DNA of 44,891 nt from Staphylococcus equorum (GCF_001747895.1 NZ_LNNB01000033.1:1-44891), one strand, 5' to 3'. Shown: positions 1-8,058, counted from the first letter of the stretch. The notes: generated by a model from the sequence alone, not told the origin. Translations and numbers: made by a program.

Positions 1-107
1 AGCTGACTAGAATTGAAAAAAGCTTGATATAAGCGCATTTTCAATTCAGTCAGCCACTGCCAATATAAAAAACTGAGGCTAAGACATGTGATATGTCCCA
101 GCCTCTT
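1..107. repeat. Left copy of a 107-bp inverted intergenic repeat
   Basis: These bases are the exact reverse complement of 44785-44891, with identity ending at position 108. The element has two parts. Bases 2-54 form a long hairpin (GCTGACT...AGTCAGC arms, one bulged A, then GAATTGAAAA against TTTTCAATTC). Bases 75-105 form a second hairpin (GAGGCTAAGACAT against ATGTCCCAGCCTC, with two G-U pairs). Read on the minus strand the second hairpin is followed by a T-run, so it probably terminates the leftward hydrolase gene at 142-1086. It reads as a multi-copy staphylococcal intergenic element; this is a memory-based judgement. It may continue beyond the window edge. Confidence 0.9.
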
Positions 108-141
108 ATTTATGGCTAGATAAAGTATATATCTAAATATA

Positions 142-1086
142 TTATTTTTTATATTTATTGAGCAAATCTTTCCCATTTTGGTATAACATGGCTTCTAAAG
201 TTGAACTTGAGACAATGTCATTTTCTTCTAGTTGCTCTGAAAGTACATGAACTGCTTTATGTGGCGTGTATGGCGAATCAGAGCCATATATAATTTTGTT
301 TTCATCGGCCCAAGGTAAAAGGTTAGCCAACTGATAAGGAATCACAATACCAGCCAAATCGAAATAAAGGTGTTTCATTACTTGCTCCAAATCATCAGTG
401 TTGTTGCTATGATTAAACGTTTCATTACCTATCTTCACACGTTGCGCTATGATTGGTAATACAGCCCCACCATGAGGGACAATCCATTGAATATGAGGAT
501 ACTTACTAAAAACGTTTTGCTGACTCATATAAATAATTGTACGGGTCGTATCAAAAATAAATTCCATTAAAGGTGGCAAGATCACATCTTTCATGACCGC
601 TACACTTGGCTTTGGTTCATTTGGATGGATTGCAACAATCGCATGTCTAGCATTTAATTTAGCTAGTACATCGTCAATCACTGGCTCACCTAGATAAATG
701 CCTCTCGCATTTGTAGGTAATGTGAAACCTAAAGCGTTGTGTTTATCTAGTGCATGGTCAATGATTTCAATACTTTCTTCCACAAATGGTAACGGTAATG
801 TTGCGAGAAATCCTAACTTATCAGGATGTTCTGCCACAATTTGAGCGCCATATTGGTTCACTTCTTCTGTGAGTGGCAAGATATCTTCATCAAGTGCAGC
901 ACTAATATGTGGGCTAGAAATAGATAACACGCCAAATTCAATATCTAAAGCACGCGTTAGTTCCAGATATGCATCCAATGAAAAAGTGGGCGTGGATATG
1001 CCGTCGCCTTTACCTTTAAAACATTCATCTAAATAATCATTGTAACCAGGTGAAATATAATGCGCATGCCAATCTATTTTTTTCAT
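142..1086 (-). CDS. Amidohydrolase-2 family metal-dependent hydrolase/decarboxylase
   Basis: This 314-residue cytosolic protein belongs to the amidohydrolase 2 (ACMSD-like) family, whose members decarboxylate or hydrolyse aromatic and related carboxylates using one divalent metal. Visible hallmarks are the N-terminal HxH metal motif (WHAHYI, His7 and His9), an IHPNEP segment near residue 157, the PHGGA motif near 205 and the late YGSDSPY motif near 268 with the metal-binding Asp. The ATG at 1086 is chosen over a GTG three codons earlier because AGGAAG sits at the right distance from the ATG and overlaps the GTG. The gene is monocistronic and runs into the terminator hairpin of the terminal repeat. 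Family-level assignment is firm. The substrate is unknown; resemblance to 6-methylsalicylate-type decarboxylases is only suggestive. Confidence 0.88.
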   Translation of the reverse strand: MKKIDWHAHYISPGYNDYLDECFKGKGDGISTPTFSLDAYLELTRALDIEFGVLSISSPHISAALDEDILPLTEEVNQYGAQIVAEHPDKLGFLATLPLPFVEESIEIIDHALDKHNALGFTLPTNARGIYLGEPVIDDVLAKLNARHAIVAIHPNEPKPSVAVMKDVILPPLMEFIFDTTRTIIYMSQQNVFSKYPHIQWIVPHGGAVLPIIAQRVKIGNETFNHSNNTDDLEQVMKHLYFDLAGIVIPYQLANLLPWADENKIIYGSDSPYTPHKAVHVLSEQLEENDIVSSSTLEAMLYQNGKDLLNKYKK

Positions 1087-1544
1087 TGATAACACTTCCT
1101 TTAATTTTTGTAATTAGCACATGTTCTATAAATTTAATTACAGGTTTTTAGTAACACGTTAGTAAATTCATTAGTTTTTTAAACGTAGCCTAAATGATCA
1201 AGTTTATATTTGTATCATTTAAATAAAAATTTTCATAAAAACTTTTCAAATTTTTAATTACTATTGTAATTGTTCCCTGTTTTTTATTATTTTAAATATT
1301 TCATATTTGAATTATTAATATGGTTTTTGGTGTGAATATGGGTTAGTTATTGTTATTAATACCATGTTAAAAAGTAGTATGATAGTAATGTAGCAAGATT
1401 TCGAAATAAAGAATTGGAAATATCGCAAAGTTTAAGAGGAATATTTTGTTATAGCAAATTTTCAAATGAAATTTTAGTATTAGTTATAATTTTAAGGTTT
1501 GAAATGAGCAGCACGTCTAAAATATTTTGATTGGAGTGAAGCAT
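1087..1544. other. Long AT-rich intergenic region upstream of the nucleoside hydrolase
   Basis: This 458-bp stretch separates two divergent genes. I see no convincing small gene. It contains an imperfect inverted repeat at 1456-1475 (AAATTTTC...GAAATTTT) that vaguely resembles a CodY box but has several mismatches to the consensus. A TATGAT at about 1378 could be a -10, but no good -35 accompanies it. Confidence 0.5.
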
Positions 1545-2483
1545 ATGAGTAAAAAGATTATTATGGATTGTGATCCAGGACACGATGACGCAATTGCTTT
1601 AATTTTAGCTGGTGCAAAAAACAGCTCACTTGATGTCTTAGCAGTAACTACAGTGGCAGGTAATCAATCTGTTGAAAAAAACACAAAGAACGCATTGAAT
1701 GTGCTCGAAGTTATGGGGAGAGGGGATATCAATGTCTCAGTTGGTGCAACACGTCCGTTAATTAAGCCAGCTTCATTTGCCTCGCAAATTCATGGCAACA
1801 CTGGTTTGGATGGTCCAAAATTACCTGAAGTGCCGTCCCTTAAACCTACGGCTGATCATGCTGCTGATGTCATTATTAAAACGTTAAAGCAAAGTGAAGC
1901 ACCAGTTACCATTGTTGCGACAGGCCCATTAACTAACATAGCAACTGCATTAATTAAAGATCCAAGTATCACGCAATATATCGATTCTATAACAATCATG
2001 GGAGGCGGTACATTTGGTAATTGGACGCCTAACGCGGAATTTAATATTTGGGTAGATGCTGAAGCGGCTAAACGTGTCTTTGATAGTGGAGTGACGATTA
2101 ATGTATTTGGACTAGATGTTACACACCAAGTATTGGCAACGGATGAAGTGATTAATCGATTTAAGCGAATCGACAATCAAATTGCTAAATTTGTCGTTGA
2201 ACTTCTGGAGTTTTTCAAAGCAACTTACAAAACACATTTTAATATGGATGGCGGTCCAATACATGATGCTTGTACTATCTTGTATTTATTACAACCAGAT
2301 TTGTTTACGATGCAACATACACACATAGATATTGAACATCAAAGTCCGCTTACATATGGGACGATGGCAGTCGATTTAAATGATATTACACATAAAGAAA
2401 AAAATGCTTATTTTGCTACTGCAGTGGATGTCGAAAGCGTATGGAAACTGATGGAAAATATGCTTGGAAGTTATAGTTCTTAA
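1545..2483 (+). CDS. Pyrimidine-type ribonucleoside hydrolase (IunH/RihA family)
   Basis: The 312-residue product hydrolyses the N-glycosidic bond of ribonucleosides, releasing base and ribose for salvage in the cytosol. The family signature DCDPGHDD at residues 8-15 supplies the calcium-binding aspartates. A central ATGPLTN motif and the DGGPIHDA segment with the last calcium-ligand Asp are also present, and the length is normal for the family. Start choice: GGAGTG lies six bases before the ATG at 1545, whereas an upstream in-frame ATG at 1527 has no ribosome binding site. It stands alone with a terminator hairpin at 2542-2578. Preference for uridine or inosine cannot be told from sequence alone. 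Confidence 0.93.
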   Translation: MSKKIIMDCDPGHDDAIALILAGAKNSSLDVLAVTTVAGNQSVEKNTKNALNVLEVMGRGDINVSVGATRPLIKPASFASQIHGNTGLDGPKLPEVPSLKPTADHAADVIIKTLKQSEAPVTIVATGPLTNIATALIKDPSITQYIDSITIMGGGTFGNWTPNAEFNIWVDAEAAKRVFDSGVTINVFGLDVTHQVLATDEVINRFKRIDNQIAKFVVELLEFFKATYKTHFNMDGGPIHDACTILYLLQPDLFTMQHTHIDIEHQSPLTYGTMAVDLNDITHKEKNAYFATAVDVESVWKLMENMLGSYSS

Positions 2484-2541
2484 TGCAATGTATAATTTTA
2501 AAATTGAAGAAGTGTAATCTAAAATAAGATTAGATTAGTGA

Positions 2542-2580
2542 AAAAAGTCATTGTATAAACGATATACGATGACTTTTTAG
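2542..2580 (+). terminator. Terminator after nucleoside hydrolase
   Basis: AAAAAGTCAT and GTATA pair with TATAC and ATGACTTTTT around an AACGA loop, with one bulged base, and the right arm ends in a T-run. It lies about 60 bases after the stop codon. Confidence 0.8.
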
Positions 2581-2691
2581 TTACGTCAAACTAAAGTATG
2601 AGCCGTGTCCAAGCTTTATGATTAGCGTATCAAAACTATAAAAAGTATACTAATATATCACAACTTAAATATATTAAAGGTGATTTGAATA

Positions 2692-3273
2692 GTGAAAAAT
2701 ACGATAAAAACAATTGTCTTACTTATTATTATTATAGTTCCGTTAACACTACTCATTATTAACATAGACGACATTCAAGACAGTATGAATAAAACTTTTA
2801 CTGAAGAAAGTAGTAACGAGGCTGATGAAGATAGTGACAACTCATTTAGCATGTTATTTGATGGAAGTAGAGAAACAGAAACATTTGGTGAATACGAGAG
2901 AAGTAATTTTGATGGCAAACATTACGGTATAGATTATCATTTACCAGAAGATACGCCTATAAAAGCTGCCTCAGATGGTACGGTAACACGTATATTTAAT
3001 AACGACTTAGGTGGGAAAGTCTTACAAATTTCGGAATCAAATGGTCAGTATCATCAGTGGTATATGCATTTAAATGATTTTAAGGTTGAAGTGGGTGACA
3101 AAGTGCAAGCTGGCGATGTCGTTGCACTTTCAGGAAATACTGGTGAACAAACTACAGGCGCTCATCTTCATTTCCAAAGAATGAATGGTGGCGTTGGTAA
3201 TACGTATGCTGAAGATCCTAAATCATTTGTAGAAAAACTGCCTGATGGCGAAAAAAGTTTATATAAAAAATAA
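2692..3273 (+). CDS. Membrane-anchored M23 (LytM-type) peptidase
   Basis: The 193-residue protein has an uncleaved-looking N-terminal membrane segment (about residues 6-24), an acidic linker (about 38-60) and a C-terminal M23 zinc metallopeptidase domain. The zinc and catalytic residues are intact: HYGID (His77, Asp81), MHL (His126) and HLHF (His158, His160). Family members cut peptide cross-bridges in peptidoglycan or activate other hydrolases from the outer face of the membrane. The start is a GTG at 2692, supported by AAAGGTG seven bases upstream; no ATG fits. It is a single-gene unit. With no cell-wall targeting domain it may act only close to the membrane. Confidence 0.9.
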   Translation: MKNTIKTIVLLIIIIVPLTLLIINIDDIQDSMNKTFTEESSNEADEDSDNSFSMLFDGSRETETFGEYERSNFDGKHYGIDYHLPEDTPIKAASDGTVTRIFNNDLGGKVLQISESNGQYHQWYMHLNDFKVEVGDKVQAGDVVALSGNTGEQTTGAHLHFQRMNGGVGNTYAEDPKSFVEKLPDGEKSLYKK

Positions 3274-3320
3274 TAAAAAGCTTTGGTAATATGTTGCCAA
3301 AGCTCAGAACGTAGACAAAT

Positions 3321-3352
3321 CAAATGCTGTAAAGGCATTTGGTTTTTTTTAT
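3321..3352 (+). terminator. Terminator after M23 peptidase gene
   Basis: AAATGC and GCATTT form a short stem around TGTAAAG and are followed by GG and eight T residues. A second hairpin just upstream (AGCTTTGG...CCAAAGCT, about 3279-3304) precedes it. Confidence 0.75.
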
Positions 3353-3525
3353 AGATATTTTTCCTTGAGACAATCTTTGTTCATTAATTTCAATGGCTAA
3401 TTATGATTGGAAATGTAGGGAATATCTTTTCTCTAATTTAGTTATAAATTCAATTTTATTTTCGTTTGTCTTTACATAATTTCAACCAATGATTGATTAT
3501 ATTATTATTATTATTTTAAAAAGTG

Positions 3526-3672
3526 GCAGTGATTTGGGCCGACTCCTGCGGGAAAAGCACTATCCGAAGACTACAGGCTGAGGCTGTGCCCGCGGAAAGC
3601 GTGCACAAAAAATGCCAACAAAGTCGTAGACTTTGTCGACATTATGAAGCTTTGCAGTTGGCAAAGCTTTCT
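3526..3672. repeat. Intergenic repeat with a Bacillales-type GACTCCTGCGGGAA core
   Basis: This block is much more GC-rich than its surroundings and is unlikely to be coding. Its core reads GACTCCTGCGGGAAAAGC, then ACAGGCTGAGGCTGT and CCCGCGGAAAGCG, so CTGCGGG can pair with CCCGCGG. I recognise this wording from intergenic repeats scattered through Bacillus and staphylococcal genomes (recollection, not a search). The distal part carries a perfect hairpin, AAGCTTTGC with GCAAAGCTT at 3647-3669, and a smaller AAAGTC/GACTTT hairpin. It lies between the convergent peptidase and glycosylase genes. A 64-codon open frame through it looks spurious. Confidence 0.7.
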
Positions 3673-3681
3673 GTATACATA

Positions 3682-4335
3682 TTAGTCATTGATGTCATGT
3701 ATGGAATCGTAAGCTAAATAATCTTGATGTATAGCTTCCCATAAATAGAACGCACCAATAGAAGCGCAATGCTCCCAACGTTCCGAACATAAAGAAAGCT
3801 GTGCTTTTCGTTGCGCTTTAGTTGTATCGTACAACCATTGCGCTGACCTTTGTAGGCCAACATCATGTACAGGGACAACATCTGGACGCTGTAATGTAAA
3901 TAATAAAAAAACTTCGGCAGTCCATTGTCCAATACCTTTCACTTCAGTTAACGTACGAATAACTTCATCGTTGCTTAACTTGTGTAAATTTTCTAAATCT
4001 AGTTTTCCATGTTGTATATGTGTTACTAAATTATGAATGTAATTAATTTTAGATTTAGATAAACCAAAAGATCTCATTTGCGTATCTTCGATTTCAGACA
4101 GTTTATCAACTGTCCATTCATCATTGAGAGCATCCGTTAGCTGCTTGAAAATAGATGCGGCCACTTTTACTGTAATTTGTTGTCCTATTATAGAGCGAAT
4201 TAAAGATTTTAATGGATCAGGACGAATATTGATTTGGATATTCCCAATTTTTTTAATAAGTAGTGCTAATGTTTCATCTTTTTTTATTAATTGTTGAACA
4301 CAGTCATCTTGTACATGAATATCCCATGTGGTCAT
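3682..4335 (-). CDS. DNA-3-methyladenine glycosylase II (AlkA-type HhH-GPD)
   Basis: This 217-residue enzyme excises alkylated bases such as 3-methyladenine, starting base excision repair. It shows the HhH-GPD fold: LTEVKGIGQWTAE (hairpin-helix-hairpin, about residues 129-141) followed by the catalytic aspartate in VPVHDVGLQ (Asp158). It is shorter than E. coli AlkA (282 residues) and lacks the N-terminal TBP-like domain, as is usual for Gram-positive members. The ATG at 4335 is preferred over an upstream GTG because AAGGTGG is well spaced to it. The start lies 13 bp after the stop of the DUF488 gene, so the two are very likely co-transcribed. Confidence 0.92.
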   Translation of the reverse strand: MTTWDIHVQDDCVQQLIKKDETLALLIKKIGNIQINIRPDPLKSLIRSIIGQQITVKVAASIFKQLTDALNDEWTVDKLSEIEDTQMRSFGLSKSKINYIHNLVTHIQHGKLDLENLHKLSNDEVIRTLTEVKGIGQWTAEVFLLFTLQRPDVVPVHDVGLQRSAQWLYDTTKAQRKAQLSLCSERWEHCASIGAFYLWEAIHQDYLAYDSIHDIND

Positions 4336-4348
4336 TTCTAACACCACC

Positions 4349-4702
4349 TTATTTTAACAAGTCTTGAAGTACGACAGCTTGGTTATGCGCTTCATCTTTA
4401 GCTGCAAATAATAAAATAATATCTTTTTTAGTATTAGCTATGATTTCTTTAAGTTCGTTAAATGCTGCTTGCTGATCGTCATTTTCACGTAATTCTTTTT
4501 CATATTTTTCTTTGAAAGCGGCGTACAATTTAGGATCATGATCGAACCATTTTCTTAAATCAGATGTAGGCGCAAGTTCTTTTAACCAATGATCTAAATT
4601 TGCATCTTCCTTAGATACACCTCTTGGCCAAACTCGGTCTACAAGTATACGTACACCATCTTTTTGTTCTTTATCATAAATTCTTTGAATGTGAATAGTC
4701 AT
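4349..4702 (-). CDS. DUF488 family protein (YeaO-like)
   Basis: The 117-residue cytosolic protein carries the DUF488 hallmark VDRVWPRG near residue 25, followed by W(L)KELAPTSDLRKWF, and a C-terminal strand ending in LLFAAKDEAHNQA. The family is widespread but of unknown biochemical role. The second ATG (4702) is chosen because AAAGGATG abuts the first ATG and is correctly spaced for the second. Position directly upstream of an alkylation-repair glycosylase in an apparent two-gene operon hints at a role in DNA damage or nucleotide handling, which is inference only. Confidence 0.88.
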   Translation of the reverse strand: MTIHIQRIYDKEQKDGVRILVDRVWPRGVSKEDANLDHWLKELAPTSDLRKWFDHDPKLYAAFKEKYEKELRENDDQQAAFNELKEIIANTKKDIILLFAAKDEAHNQAVVLQDLLK

Positions 4703-4841
4703 ACCATTCATCCTTTCTATAAATAAAAACTTCTTACAATACTTAATTACCTATAATGAATAGAGAAAAACATAGTTATTTTAATTATAGAAGAATGAGA
4801 AAGGGTATATAGATACAAAGCGTAGAATAGGAGTGAGTTTA

Positions 4842-5270
4842 ATGACAAATTTCGATAATGTGCAACCACCTCAACAATTCAAATATCGAGATAACGATGT
4901 ATGTATAAAAAACTATTATGAATTCACATGTGACAATCGTATTTATTTCACTGAAAAATTCCACAAAGATTTAGAGCATCATTTATATAAATTTAATATT
5001 GAAATTTTATCTGCAATTGATGATTACGGTCTAGCAATGGATTTTAATGAAGTTGATAAGTTATATAAAAAAGAAATTGCACCTTATCTAGATGGAAAAT
5101 TAGTGAATGAAACGTTGCCGGATATGAATACAACTGCTGAAAATATCGCTTTTTGGATTTGGGAACAATTCGATCGTTTATTACCAGAAAATAATAAATT
5201 GCAAAAGCTGGAATTTTTTGAAACTGAAACACAAGGTCTTGTTATAACTTCTGAATTAATGGAAAAATAA
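4842..5270 (+). CDS. QueD/PTPS-like protein with a degenerate active site
   Basis: The 142-residue protein aligns along its length with 6-pyruvoyl-/6-carboxy-tetrahydropterin synthases: a strand pair around EFTCDNRIYF, then LEHHLYKFNIEI, AMDFNEVDKLY, LVNETLPDMNTTAENIAFWIWEQ and a terminal LEFFETETQG. Compared with E. coli QueD recalled from memory, the first zinc histidine is Cys, the HGH pair is EHH, the catalytic Cys seems absent and the LDHH histidine is Gly. The late Glu is kept. It is therefore a family member that probably does not do the canonical chemistry. AGGAGTGAG before the ATG at 4842 sets the start; an earlier GTG lies inside that site. No queuosine genes are adjacent. Confidence 0.75.
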   Translation: MTNFDNVQPPQQFKYRDNDVCIKNYYEFTCDNRIYFTEKFHKDLEHHLYKFNIEILSAIDDYGLAMDFNEVDKLYKKEIAPYLDGKLVNETLPDMNTTAENIAFWIWEQFDRLLPENNKLQKLEFFETETQGLVITSELMEK

Positions 5271-5327
5271 AAGCTATTATGGAAGAAACTAAAAATCATA
5301 AGATGCCAACTAAATATATAATGAATA

Positions 5328-5366
5328 GTCAACAGATTACTTAATCGTTATCTGTTGGCTTTTTAT
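5328..5366 (+). terminator. Terminator after the QueD-like gene
   Basis: GTCAACAGAT pairs with ATCTGTTGGC around a 12-base loop and is followed by TTTTTATTT. Confidence 0.8.
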
Positions 5367-5409
5367 TTGCTGTTTTACCAGCTTATTTTAAAAAATTAAA
5401 TACAAAAGT

Positions 5410-5424
5410 AATATTCTGAAAATT
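5410..5424. promoter_or_regulatory. Probable CodY box upstream of the EIIC_2 gene
   Basis: AATATTCTGAAAATT matches the CodY consensus AATTTTCWGAAAATT at 14 of 15 positions. It overlaps where the -35 would lie relative to a TATGAT -10 at 5432-5437, an arrangement suited to repression when branched-chain amino acids and GTP are plentiful. Confidence 0.65.
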
Positions 5425-5472
5425 AAGATAATATGATATATTAGTAATTATTACAACTTAGGAGGAACTGCT

Positions 5473-6516
5473 ATGATGAAAATCAGTCCGAAACAATTTA
5501 TAAATAATGTATTATCAGGTGTAGCAATAGCGATTGTTGCAGGTCTGATTCCAAATGCAATTTTAGGTGAACTATTTAAATTTCTTTCACCAACGCATCC
5601 AATATTCGAAACCATGTTACAAGTAGTAGAAAGTATACAATTTACAGTACCACTTCTTGTAGGAGCATTGATTGCAATGCGCTTCAATCTAACGCCGTTA
5701 GCTACAGCAGTAGTTGCAAGTTCGGCATTTGTTGGTAGTGGCGTTGCACAATTCAATGATGGTGTATGGACCCTTGTAGGCGTTGGGGATTTAATCAATA
5801 CAATGATTACTGCAGCAATTGCAGTGTTTTTTATATTAATAGTAGGAGAACGTTTTGGTAGTTTAACGCTAATTATTTTACCAACAATTGTTGGAGTCTT
5901 GGCTGCATTTATAGGCGTACTCATACTGCCATACGTACAAATGATTACTACAGGTATAGGTAATCTGGTAAATTCATTTACAGAATTACAACCTATATTA
6001 ATGTCTATGCTTATTGCACTGGCATTCAGTTTCATAATTATTTCACCGATATCCACCGTGGCTACAGCCCTAGCCATAGGTATAAGTGGTTTAGCAGCTG
6101 GTTCTGCTTCGCTTGGTATCGTAGCGTGTGAAGGTGCACTTGTTGCAGGAACAATGAAAATGAATAGACCAGGCGTGCCGATTACAATTTTTCTAGGTGG
6201 CGTTAAAATGATGATACCGAATATGGTAAGACATCCTATTATTTTATTACCGATTTTTACAAATGCACTTATCACAGGGTTTGTAGGTGGACTTATTGGT
6301 ATAGAAGGTACAAAAGAATCTGCCGGATTTGGTATTATCGGACTTGTAGGACCCATTAGTGCCTTTAAATTTATGGAAGACTCGATATTAATGAATTTAT
6401 TACTTGTATTTATCACATTCTTTGTAGTTCCATTTATTATGGGGTACTTAATTAATCTATTCTATATGAAAGTATTAAAACTATATGATAGTAATATTTA
6501 TAAATTCTTAGCATAA
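5473..6516 (+). CDS. PTS EIIC_2/PfoR-type polytopic membrane protein
   Basis: This 347-residue, highly hydrophobic protein has about ten membrane segments and the glycine/proline-rich loops of the PTS_EIIC_2 family (Pfam PF13303), for example IATISPISTVAT-like text around residue 185 and GGVKMMIPNMVRHP around 250. Family members include the Clostridium PfoR protein, first described as a regulator of perfringolysin, and are likely transporters; no phosphorylation domain (EIIA/EIIB) is present. AGGAGG seven bases before the ATG fixes the start. It is a single-gene unit with a terminator at 6605-6635 and a CodY box in front, pointing to use under nutrient limitation. A paralogue-like protein lies at 26354-27370. 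Substrate unknown. Confidence 0.8.
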   Translation: MMKISPKQFINNVLSGVAIAIVAGLIPNAILGELFKFLSPTHPIFETMLQVVESIQFTVPLLVGALIAMRFNLTPLATAVVASSAFVGSGVAQFNDGVWTLVGVGDLINTMITAAIAVFFILIVGERFGSLTLIILPTIVGVLAAFIGVLILPYVQMITTGIGNLVNSFTELQPILMSMLIALAFSFIIISPISTVATALAIGISGLAAGSASLGIVACEGALVAGTMKMNRPGVPITIFLGGVKMMIPNMVRHPIILLPIFTNALITGFVGGLIGIEGTKESAGFGIIGLVGPISAFKFMEDSILMNLLLVFITFFVVPFIMGYLINLFYMKVLKLYDSNIYKFLA

Positions 6517-6604
6517 GATGTTATATATTTTGAATATGAAGAGAGTAATGATTTGTAATAAACTAACATTCAAATTGATTTTTAAAAATGTATTTAGATA
6601 ATCT

Positions 6605-6635
6605 AAAAGGCCACATAACAGTGGTCTTTTTTATA
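6605..6635 (+). terminator. Terminator after EIIC_2 gene
   Basis: AAAAGGCCAC and GTGGTCTTTT form a stem with an ATAACA loop, ending in a T-rich tract. Confidence 0.8.
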
Positions 6636-6695
6636 TTTCGACAAAATTAATTGCAAGTTTCTCCCCAAATTATAATTTTTATGTCGAATTTTAAT

Positions 6696-6712
6696 TTTAC
6701 AGTTTGATAACA
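6696..6712 (-). promoter_or_regulatory. WalR-type box upstream of the IsaA-type gene
   Basis: Read on the minus strand this is TGTTAT-CAAAC-TGTAAA, an exact fit to the WalR (YycF) consensus TGTWAH-N5-TGTWAH. It lies about 330 bp before the transglycosylase start. The WalKR system is known to drive isaA and sceD in S. aureus. Confidence 0.6.
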
Positions 6713-6877
6713 GTAGATGGATTTGTAATATTTCAGACTATATGAAAAACTCGTAAGAAAATTGATATAAAGCGCAATATAATAACATTTAGAGGTATAT
6801 GAAAAGTATATTTTATTTGTTTAGAGCGTAACAAAACAAAACGATTATATTTCAATGTTACAAAGAGAAGCTTTATC

Positions 6878-6909
6878 TGTAACGTTTTGTTATCTTAGTG
6901 TAATATAAT
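6878..6909 (+). promoter_or_regulatory. Candidate promoter of the transglycosylase with WalR-like repeat
   Basis: TGTAAC and TGTTAT half sites occur here in direct orientation but with a 4-base instead of a 5-base spacer. They cover the place of a -35 relative to TATAAT at 6904-6909, and no good -35 hexamer is visible, as expected for an activated promoter. A divergent set of GTAACAAAAC/GTTTTGTTAT inverted words surrounds the area. Confidence 0.35.
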
Positions 6910-7044
6910 TGACCGAAATTTATGGTATATTATTTGTGGCGAAAAAATAATACATAAAAATTAATTGCTTGAAGCACATAGGATAATTTAATTAACGAAA
7001 ATATAATTTTACTTAAAAAGATTTAAATGGAGGATTTTTTAATT

Positions 7045-7803
7045 ATGAAGAAGACAATTTTAGCATCATCATTAGCAGTAGCATTAGGTGTAACAGGATA
7101 CGCAGCAACAGCAGACAACAATCAAGCTCACGCTTCAGAAGAAAACATCGACAAAGCGCATTTAGCTGAATTAGCACAAAGTGGTGCTGCAGAATTAAAC
7201 GAAAAACCATTACACGCTGGTGCGTACAACTATGATTTCGTATTAGACGGTTATGAATATACTTTCACTTCAGACGGTCAATCATGGTCATGGGATTATG
7301 ATGTAGCAGGTGCTCAAACTGCATCTTCTAACGTTTCTACAAATACAACTCAAGACGTTAGCACACAAGCAACTACTAACACGAACGAAAAATCAGCAAG
7401 CGAAGTAAGTACGCAACAACAATCAAGTAATGTTGACGTAAAACCAGTTGCAGCTCCTAAAGCTTCAACTACTACAAAAGTTGAAACTACACAAACAAGT
7501 ACAACAACTACAACTTACGAAGCTGCAAAAACTTCAGCTGCTGCAACAGGTGGATCAGTTAAAGCTCAATTCTTAGCTGCTGGTGGTACAGAAGCTATGT
7601 GGAATACTATCGTATTACCTGAATCAAGCGGTAACCCAAATGCTGTTAACCCAGCTGGTTACAGTGGTTTAGGTCAAACTAAAGAAGCATGGGGTACTGG
7701 TTCAGTATCTACTCAAACTAAAGGTATGTTAAATTACGCTAAAGAACGTTACGGTTCAGTTGATAATGCAATAGCTAAACGTCAACAACAAGGTTGGTGG
7801 TAG
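7045..7803 (+). CDS. isaA: IsaA-type secreted lytic transglycosylase
   Basis: The 252-residue precursor has a classic Sec signal peptide with cleavage after AHA (residue 30); its first 20 residues are almost those of S. aureus IsaA as I remember it. A conserved N-terminal region (31-90) ends in WSWDYD, followed by a long Ser/Thr/Gln/Ala-rich linker (about 91-165) and a C-terminal soluble lytic transglycosylase-like domain with the catalytic Glu193 in [10 protein letters not shown]. Such enzymes cleave peptidoglycan glycan strands during growth and separation. The ATG at 7045 follows GGAGGA; an upstream in-frame ATG overlaps that site. A WalR box upstream fits control by WalKR. SceD is the main alternative name; the C-terminus ends differently from S. 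aureus IsaA. Confidence 0.87.
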   Translation: MKKTILASSLAVALGVTGYAATADNNQAHASEENIDKAHLAELAQSGAAELNEKPLHAGAYNYDFVLDGYEYTFTSDGQSWSWDYDVAGAQTASSNVSTNTTQDVSTQATTNTNEKSASEVSTQQQSSNVDVKPVAAPKASTTTKVETTQTSTTTTTYEAAKTSAAATGGSVKAQFLAAGGTEAMWNTIVLPESSGNPNAVNPAGYSGLGQTKEAWGTGSVSTQTKGMLNYAKERYGSVDNAIAKRQQQGWW

Positions 7804-7804
7804 G

Positions 7805-7876
7805 ATTTATATCGCTAAATCATAAAATTTAGTGATATAAATCAAGAGAGTGACTCACAAGAGTCGCTCTTTTTTT
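7805..7876 (+). terminator. Tandem hairpins and terminator after the transglycosylase
   Basis: TTTATATC and ACTAAAT-type arms form one long hairpin at 7805-7840 (TTTATATCGCTAAAT against ATTTAGTGATATAAA). A second stem, AGAGTGACTC with GAGTCGCTCT, is followed by seven or more T residues, the true terminator. Confidence 0.85.
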
Positions 7877-7943
7877 ATATACTTTAAAGTTTATTGACAA
7901 GAGTGAATATTCTGATAAAATTAAAGCTAATTAAATAAATGAA

Positions 7944-8054
7944 AACTTATCCAGAGAAGTTGAGGGATTTGGCCCTATGAGACTTCAGCAGCAGACTTAT
8001 GTCGTAAGTACTGTGCTACTTCCAACAAGTGACATAACTTGATAGATAGGTGAC
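7944..8054 (+). ncRNA. SAM-I (S-box) riboswitch aptamer
   Basis: The conserved S-box words are present in order: CTTATC-AGAGA at the P1/P2 base, GAGGGATTTGGCCCTATGA, CTTCAGCAGC, then GTGCTACTTCC and a closing GATAGGT that can pair with the starting ACTTATC (with G-U pairs). Together with the terminator at 8059-8099 and the gene start at 8116 this is a complete off-switch: bound S-adenosylmethionine should favour termination. It therefore controls the aminotransferase/dehydrogenase pair downstream. Confidence 0.93.
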
Positions 8055-8058
8055 ATGT

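Noticed and set aside
1456..1475. CodY-like inverted repeat before the nucleoside hydrolase
   Set aside because: About five mismatches to the 15-base consensus.
3523..3717. 64-codon frame through the GC-rich intergenic repeat
   Set aside because: It runs through a known-looking repeat and has no start signal.
5451..6416. Long 321-codon open frame antisense to the EIIC_2 gene
   Set aside because: It lacks a ribosome site and its low-complexity Ile/Thr/Pro/Ala protein is what the reverse of a hydrophobic membrane gene gives.
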